From Mytilinidion resinicola (lineage: Eukaryota; Ascomycota; Dothideomycetes; Mytilinidiales; Mytilinidiaceae), in the NCBI RefSeq assembly GCF_010093595.1, contig NW_022985454.1, forward strand, positions 859,473 to 923,472: a stretch of 64,000 bases of DNA, read 5' to 3'. The notes under the pieces are model-generated. The model saw nothing but the letters and a program-made list of their open reading frames with translations. It searched no databases and was not told where the DNA came from. Below, piece by piece: positions 59,057-64,000 of this stretch. The translations under genes were made by a program, and so were the position numbers. Within the stretch, counting starts at the first letter, position 1; every line of letters starts with the position of its first letter.

Positions 59057-60353
59057 ATGGCTCCCTCACTTACTCTCTTTGCTATACTACTTCTCAGCAT
59101 AATCCAACTTCACCCATTCGTTTCTGCTCAGAGTGTCGCCCAGTCTAAATCGCCATCAACAACATCCTCTGCGCCTGCACACACTTTCACTGTCACGGTT
59201 GGCGATGGCGATCACAAGTTTGTGCCTGATGTTACCCAAGCGAACGTTGGAGATGTAGGCCTGCCCCTATCCCGATGACTCTTTCGTCAAAGCTGACGAA
59301 CATTAAAGATCATTGAATTCGACTTCTTCCCTCCCAACCACTCCGTCGTGCGCGCGGAGTATTTGCATCCATGTATCCCCTACGAGATGACTGGCAAAGG
59401 CAAAGTCGGGTTCTTCTCCGGCTTCCACCCCGTCGACGCCATCCTATCAAACGTAAGCCTCGCAAACAAGCACGAAGGGAACATAAATCCAGCCCACCTC
59501 CATCCATAATCTTTCTTCCAACTTCCTTACTAACACCTGAACCCAGCCTCCCAAATGGACCCTCCGCATCAACGACTCCAGCCCCATCTTCTTCTACTGC
59601 TCCGCCGTCGGCTCCTGCATCGACTACGGCATGGTCGGCGTCATCAACCCCAACGCCACCACCTCGCTCTCAACCCAGCGCGCCCTTGCCCTAAACGCCT
59701 CTTACATGCTGCAACCCGGCGACCCCTTCCCCCCAGAATCCTCCTCCCCCTCCCCCTCCCCCGGCAGCACCACCATCGCCTCTCCCACCGGCCCAACCAC
59801 CCTCCCCACCCACCACGCGCCCCTCACCCGCGCCGCCATCGTCGGCATCGCCCTCGCCGGCGCCGCCGTGCTCGCCCTCGCGGCCCTGCTGTGCTTCTTC
59901 ATCGGGCGCTCGCGCACGCTGACGCACGACCTCAGCCGCAGCCAGGCGACGGTCGTGCGGCCGGAGGGCGAGCTGGGGCTCGGCGGCGGGCCGCTGTACG
60001 CAGCGGGGGCGGTGGGGTTTAGCCGGTTCGAGGGGGTCAAGAGGGGGGCGAGTAGCGCGGGGGGGAGTAGTGTCAGGGAGGTTGGGACGGCGGAGTGGGG
60101 GGAGGGCCCGATGGGGCCGTGGCCTGTGGGTGCGGCGGCGCGTGTGAGGTGAGTTGCTGAAGTTTTGTTGAGTCTAGGGGGCGTTGGTGTGTGGTTGAGG
60201 GAGGGATGTTTTGCTGATGTGGGTTGTAGTAATGTGACGAGCCCTGTTTCGCCGAACTCGCCGCCGGCGTTTTCGCCGCGGGCGGTTATTCCGGAGAGGC
60301 CGGTTGAGATGGAGGGGAGTTCGCCGTTGGAGGGGAAGGGGGGGAGGTTCTGA
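59057..60353 (+). CDS. Secreted/membrane-anchored cupredoxin-like protein
   Basis: Four exons: 59057-59254, 59309-59452, 59547-60148 and 60230-60353 (355 aa). Signal peptide (LTLFAILLLSIIQLHPFVSAQ); a cupredoxin-like domain (FTVTVGDGDHKFVPD, FFPPNHSVVRAEY, HPCIPYE, PIFFYCSAVGSCIDYGMVGVINP); a Ser/Pro stalk; one transmembrane helix (IVGIALAGAAVLALAALLCFFIG); and a cytosolic Gly/Ser/Pro tail. Fungal proteins with this layout are common and mostly uncharacterised. In blue-copper sites the Cys is followed by a His in an HC-x-x-GM segment. Here that His is Ser (GSCIDYGM), so copper binding may be altered or lost. Cell surface location is inferred from topology. Confidence 0.85.
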
Positions 60354-61419
60354 GAGATGGTAATGGGGGTGATGGAAGGGTTGGTTTTCAGACGTGTATT
60401 AGTGGTATATGCTGTATAGCGGCATACGCTGTGGTCCTTTGAGGAGATGGAAGGAGCCTAAATTCTAGGCCTGGGTTTCGTAGAGATGTAGGCTTTGCGT
60501 TGGTGTGTGTATGCCCAAACTGGTATATATGGCTGTTGAAAGAGATGACATCCCATTTTTCGCACGTCCCGTTTTGATGAGTGCAATTTATTGCTCTTTG
60601 TAAGGAGAATGAGAAGACGTTACGTAATGATCCATATTCCAGTGATGTTGGAGTGTCAAGGGTGCGCGAAATATGCAATACCCGGTATACTGAAGCCGCA
60701 ATCGTGGCTCGCGATGTAAGCGACGCAGGTGATGAATGCTGGTAAGTATTTGAGGGTGGCGAGTGACGTGTCACTCTGTGGTTCCTAGAACTTGGCGGGG
60801 TTATTGGGGTAATTAGCCCTATGATAGCAATGATAAGGTATTTTAAACGGTAAATAGCTCCCGAGATATCGGAGTAACGGAGCTGTATCATTGAAGCACT
60901 GTAATAAATAGCTTCGACATTCCAAAACAGAAGCCCTAAGATATCCGACCAAATGTGCAAATTCCCAATTCATAATGCTAAACACCCGATGCCAAATTAT
61001 CCTTAGTAAGGCTAGCCAATGCCGTATTCCCAAACCTGGTATCAATTCCCATTCCTGTTCTATGCCCATGCATCCCATTGACCGACCGTGAACTCCTTGT
61101 AAAAGGAAGTGCCCGTAGCCCTACCCATGATGCCCCTACCAATATCCAGAATTCCGAGCGAAGTGAAGAAGGAGAAGAAGAAGAGAGTGAAAAGGCTATG
61201 TAAGATCCATATAAAAGAGGGATTGAAGAAGGTTGAAAGCACTACATGAAATGAAAAGAGCATTCAAAAGACTGGACGCGTTTCATGTGTTCATGAAAGA
61301 CCATGGTGACACAAGAGAGTCCGAGAACGTTACATAGACAAAACACCGAGCTTTAGAAGAGAACAACGAACGAATGAAAGGAAAGTAAGAGTAATTGTCA
61401 AGTATAACAGTCAGCAGGA
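60354..61419. other. Intergenic
   Basis: Convergent 3' flanks of the cupredoxin-like (+) and C2H2 (-) genes. No supported gene on either strand. Confidence 0.5.
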
Positions 61420-63226
61420 TCAAGATTGCATGTTTACATTGCGGCCAAGATCAACACGACTACCACCCGCCGAACGTGAGCTGACAGAACTTGTGTTCGG
61501 TGAATGAGCCCCCAAGGGAAGATCAGGGTGATTGTAGGTGATGCCTTGGTGGAATTGTTGCGACTTCTTAGACGACAGATTGCTTTTTACTCGTTTGACG
61601 GACTTCTTGAAATTGAAACGTTGAACGGGGGTCGACCGCGAAGGCCCAACAGAGTCGGTGTATTGATGATATGTTTCGACAACCGGATGGGAAGGTTGCC
61701 CCGGATTGACGATTTGTAGTTCACTGTTCGGTAATTCTTGAGATTGGCTGCCACAAGCAGGCAGACCCACGTTTTCGATAGGTTCAGTAGCCGGCCATAG
61801 ATCCAGACCAGGTTCGTCGAGTACATCAAGCATGGTGACGCTGGCGCGACGTTGGGAATCAATATCACTCAGAGTGGAGTATGCAGTCTGTTCGTGGTCG
61901 AAAGTGTCGTCCGGCAGATAGAAAGTTGCAGGTAGCTCATGGTTCTCGCCTAGGAGTGCTTCCATATCTTCGTGAGGGTGTTTATCCGGCACAAGCTTGT
62001 CTGAGCCTTGAGGGCCAATAGGGATATACTGCGCATGAGGCTGTTGAACATCTGATGGCTTCTGGTCTGGGGTGACTTGAGCTCTGGGCGTAGTGAAACT
62101 ATCCGGGACTGGGGATTGGCCTAGTCCGAGCTCAACAGCATTGATGAAGAAATTTAAGAGAGGGACATCAGCGAAGTCATTACACTCGAGCTTTTGTCGG
62201 AGTACTCTTGAGGTTTTTGGATTCCAACGTAGCTTGGTGCGATCTATGTTCCAGGCATAGCAGATGCTGATAAGAAATCTCTTCCACTCGTCATGTATAC
62301 AATTCTGTCTCAGAAGATTTCGTATCCTTGTTGAATAATCCCAGTCGGCGCCAGCAAAGAAGAGCGGACATTTTGCAACGTGATTGCAACGATCATCCCA
62401 GTCGTATGATACATATTTACAGCCCTTGAAGCCGCAACCAAATGCGACCCTGTCTGGTAGTTTGACTATGGCGTCGTCGGTAGAATCTGGAATATGCCGG
62501 TGTTCTCGCTGCTGATGCTTCAAGAAGTCGCTGGCACGTTCAAATATCCGGAAGCATCCATGAACGTTGCATCGCCATTCATGTCCTGTTTCGTGAAAGT
62601 TTGTCTCATGTTTCTTCCAGTCCGATTTCGTTTTGAAAGTCACTGATTTTTGGACATTTTGCTCAGCGCAAAAGGTGCAAAATAACTGTCTTTTCGGTTG
62701 CTCGATCATCTCCTTAGGCTGCGAGATGTTGACAGTAGGGCAATCGAGTGGCGATTGAATCTGGTTCAGAGGGCTGCTTCCTGGGAGTGCGGAGGTTACA
62801 CCATAAGCTTGGTAAGCTCCTGGTTGGGTTATGGGCTCGTAAAGAGTTGGGTCCGGACCGAGAGGAGAAGGATGTTGGAGGTGTGGTGCATGTAGGTACT
62901 GTGAAGCGAACGATATGGCGCTGTTGTTCGTGTCGCAGCTCCGGCGAAGTGGTGGGACGCTTGAAGCGCTAGATGCAGCATAACGCCCTGATTGAGAGGA
63001 ATTCGATGTGAGCGATACAGTCGAGATCGGTGAGTCTGGTCTTGAGGAGTGAACAGAGCTGCGTCCTGGTGCAAGGTCCTTAGCCATGAACAAGCATTTC
63101 GCGGGTGGGAGACTACGAACGAGATTGGTCAATGTTGAGGATAAGGCGACCTAGTTCGCCAACACCATACCTGTCGAGCAGTGCCTCGACAATCTCTCGA
63201 TCTGAAAGACGACTGAGATCGGCCAT
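61420..63226 (-). CDS. C2H2 zinc-finger transcription factor-like protein
   Basis: Two exons: 63171-63226 and 61420-63112 (582 aa). Exon 1 (MADLSRLSDREIVEALLD) joins in phase 2 to SLPPAKCLF, a start commonly seen in Pezizomycotina regulators. A Ser-rich N-terminus precedes a finger region: FCTFCAEQ...WKKHETNFHETGH, CNVHGCFRIFERASDFLKHQQREH and CGFKGCKYVSYDWDDRCNHVAKC. A helical middle region follows, then a disordered Gln/Ser tail with a basic patch (FNFKKSVKRVKSNLSSKK) near the end. Presumably nuclear; target genes unknown. Confidence 0.85.
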
Positions 63227-64000
63227 CAACGTGGTCAATTGCCACGACAGGCAAAGGAGTGGTCGGTCTGATATGTTGTGCCCGTGGGCAGCTCAGCCGA
63301 ATCCGATTGCGAAGCGGATGCACGGAGAGAAATGAATGTATTGAGATAAGAATAAGCGGCGACAATAAGGACAGTGACGAGGACTCGAAGAGGACTCGCG
63401 GGACTGAGACGGCGGAAAAGAAGAAAAGTAGAGGGAGAGGAAATCTTTGGTATTCATACAAATCTGGGGTTCCTGAGCCATGACGCCACCGACCGCAATT
63501 TTGCGCCCGGTGATAACGGCAGCTGGGCAGGAACAAGGCTAAAGGCTGCGGACCGTCCCAGGCACAGTGGCGTTACTTGCGATCGCTTCGCGGGTGTCCG
63601 ATCCGTCTTGGCTCTTCGAAGTATTTCCGGCGCATTACAGACTTGCGGCACAATTGCTAACTCGTCATCGGCGCTTTGGCTTTGCAACACCATCATGAAG
63701 TTGCTGGAAGTGTTTTGAGGGCGGTGGTGTTCCTGAGCTGTTGCCTGCCTGGCCAAGATTACGCATGCTGCAGAAGGCAGATCATGCCATGCACGGACAT
63801 CGGCCGCAACAATGCGAACCGTGAACACTCCCCGTGACCTCGAGGCCCTACGCGGCCAGGTGTCCCTGCGGCCGACACTACGGGGTTCCAGCTGGAGTTG
63901 AATCGAAGCTCTTTCTTCCCAAGCGCGCTCCCCCGCCATACGGAACCAGTGAGAGACTGGTGTTGAAGACCCAACCCCTTGTATGTATGGAGGTCTAGTA
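63227..64000. other. Promoter side of the C2H2 gene, window edge
   Basis: No supported gene. Minus-strand frames at 63454-63974 show no recognisable motif. Confidence 0.45.

Noticed and set aside
60165..60240. Separate small gene at the 3' end of the cupredoxin-like gene
   Set aside because: The frame from 60230 is the last exon of the cupredoxin-like gene after a gtgagt...tgtag intron; upstream part is intron.
1..64000. CRISPR arrays, operons, rRNA or tRNA genes
   Set aside because: No regularly spaced repeats of CRISPR type, eukaryotic gene structure throughout, and no rRNA or convincing tRNA cloverleaf was recognised by eye; a tRNA scan was not possible.

Overview
The window is nuclear DNA from a filamentous ascomycete (Pezizomycotina). 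The evidence is: many short introns (about 44-70 nt) with GT..AG ends and CTAAC/CTGAC-like branch sites; HET-domain, SRPK-like and ABCC-type genes; a Yap-type bZIP; a fused HPPK-DHPS folate gene; and AT-rich gene-poor stretches that look RIP-affected. I cannot fix the class or species from sequence alone.

Layout. 0-7 kb: the 3' end of a low-complexity nuclear-type protein, then a full-length ABCC (MRP-type) transporter. 7-8.3 kb: AT-rich repetitive filler. 8.4-21.2 kb: a self-recognition/cell-death-like island. It holds a putative gasdermin-like protein (+) tail-to-tail with a DUF7580-like/subtilisin protease (-), then a very large C2H2-kinase-HET fusion gene (+). 21-31 kb and 45-51 kb: at least six copies (three or four of them intact or nearly so) of an unrecognised multi-finger protein family, plus a broken SRPK-like kinase and a small Cys-rich ORF. 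31.7-45 kb: ordinary genes (small membrane protein, iron-type alcohol dehydrogenase/maleylacetate reductase, bZIP factor, triosephosphate-isomerase-like enzyme, methylenetetrahydrofolate reductase) separated by gene-poor DNA. 51.8-64 kb: bifunctional HPPK-DHPS, nitronate monooxygenase, a HET pseudogene with Trp-to-TAG stops, a membrane-anchored cupredoxin-like protein and a C2H2 transcription factor.

Most striking observations. (1) Between the kinase and HET parts of the 13.9-21.2 kb gene there are seven consecutive 3-nt micro-exons, each flanked by well-formed phase-0 introns. Together they spell a seven-residue linker, and the downstream HET exon has no start codon of its own. (2) A gasdermin-like/subtilisin-like pair with the arrangement of Podospora het-Q1/het-Q2. 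(3) A repeatedly duplicated and decaying family with an N-terminal coiled coil, two long-spacer C2H2 fingers, a Cys/His cluster and a C-terminal CCCH finger. (4) Two introns of the HET part inflated by copies of one ~340-bp terminal-inverted-repeat element. All gene models are hand-built from splice signals and reading-frame arithmetic. Family names rest on recognition of motifs, not on searches.
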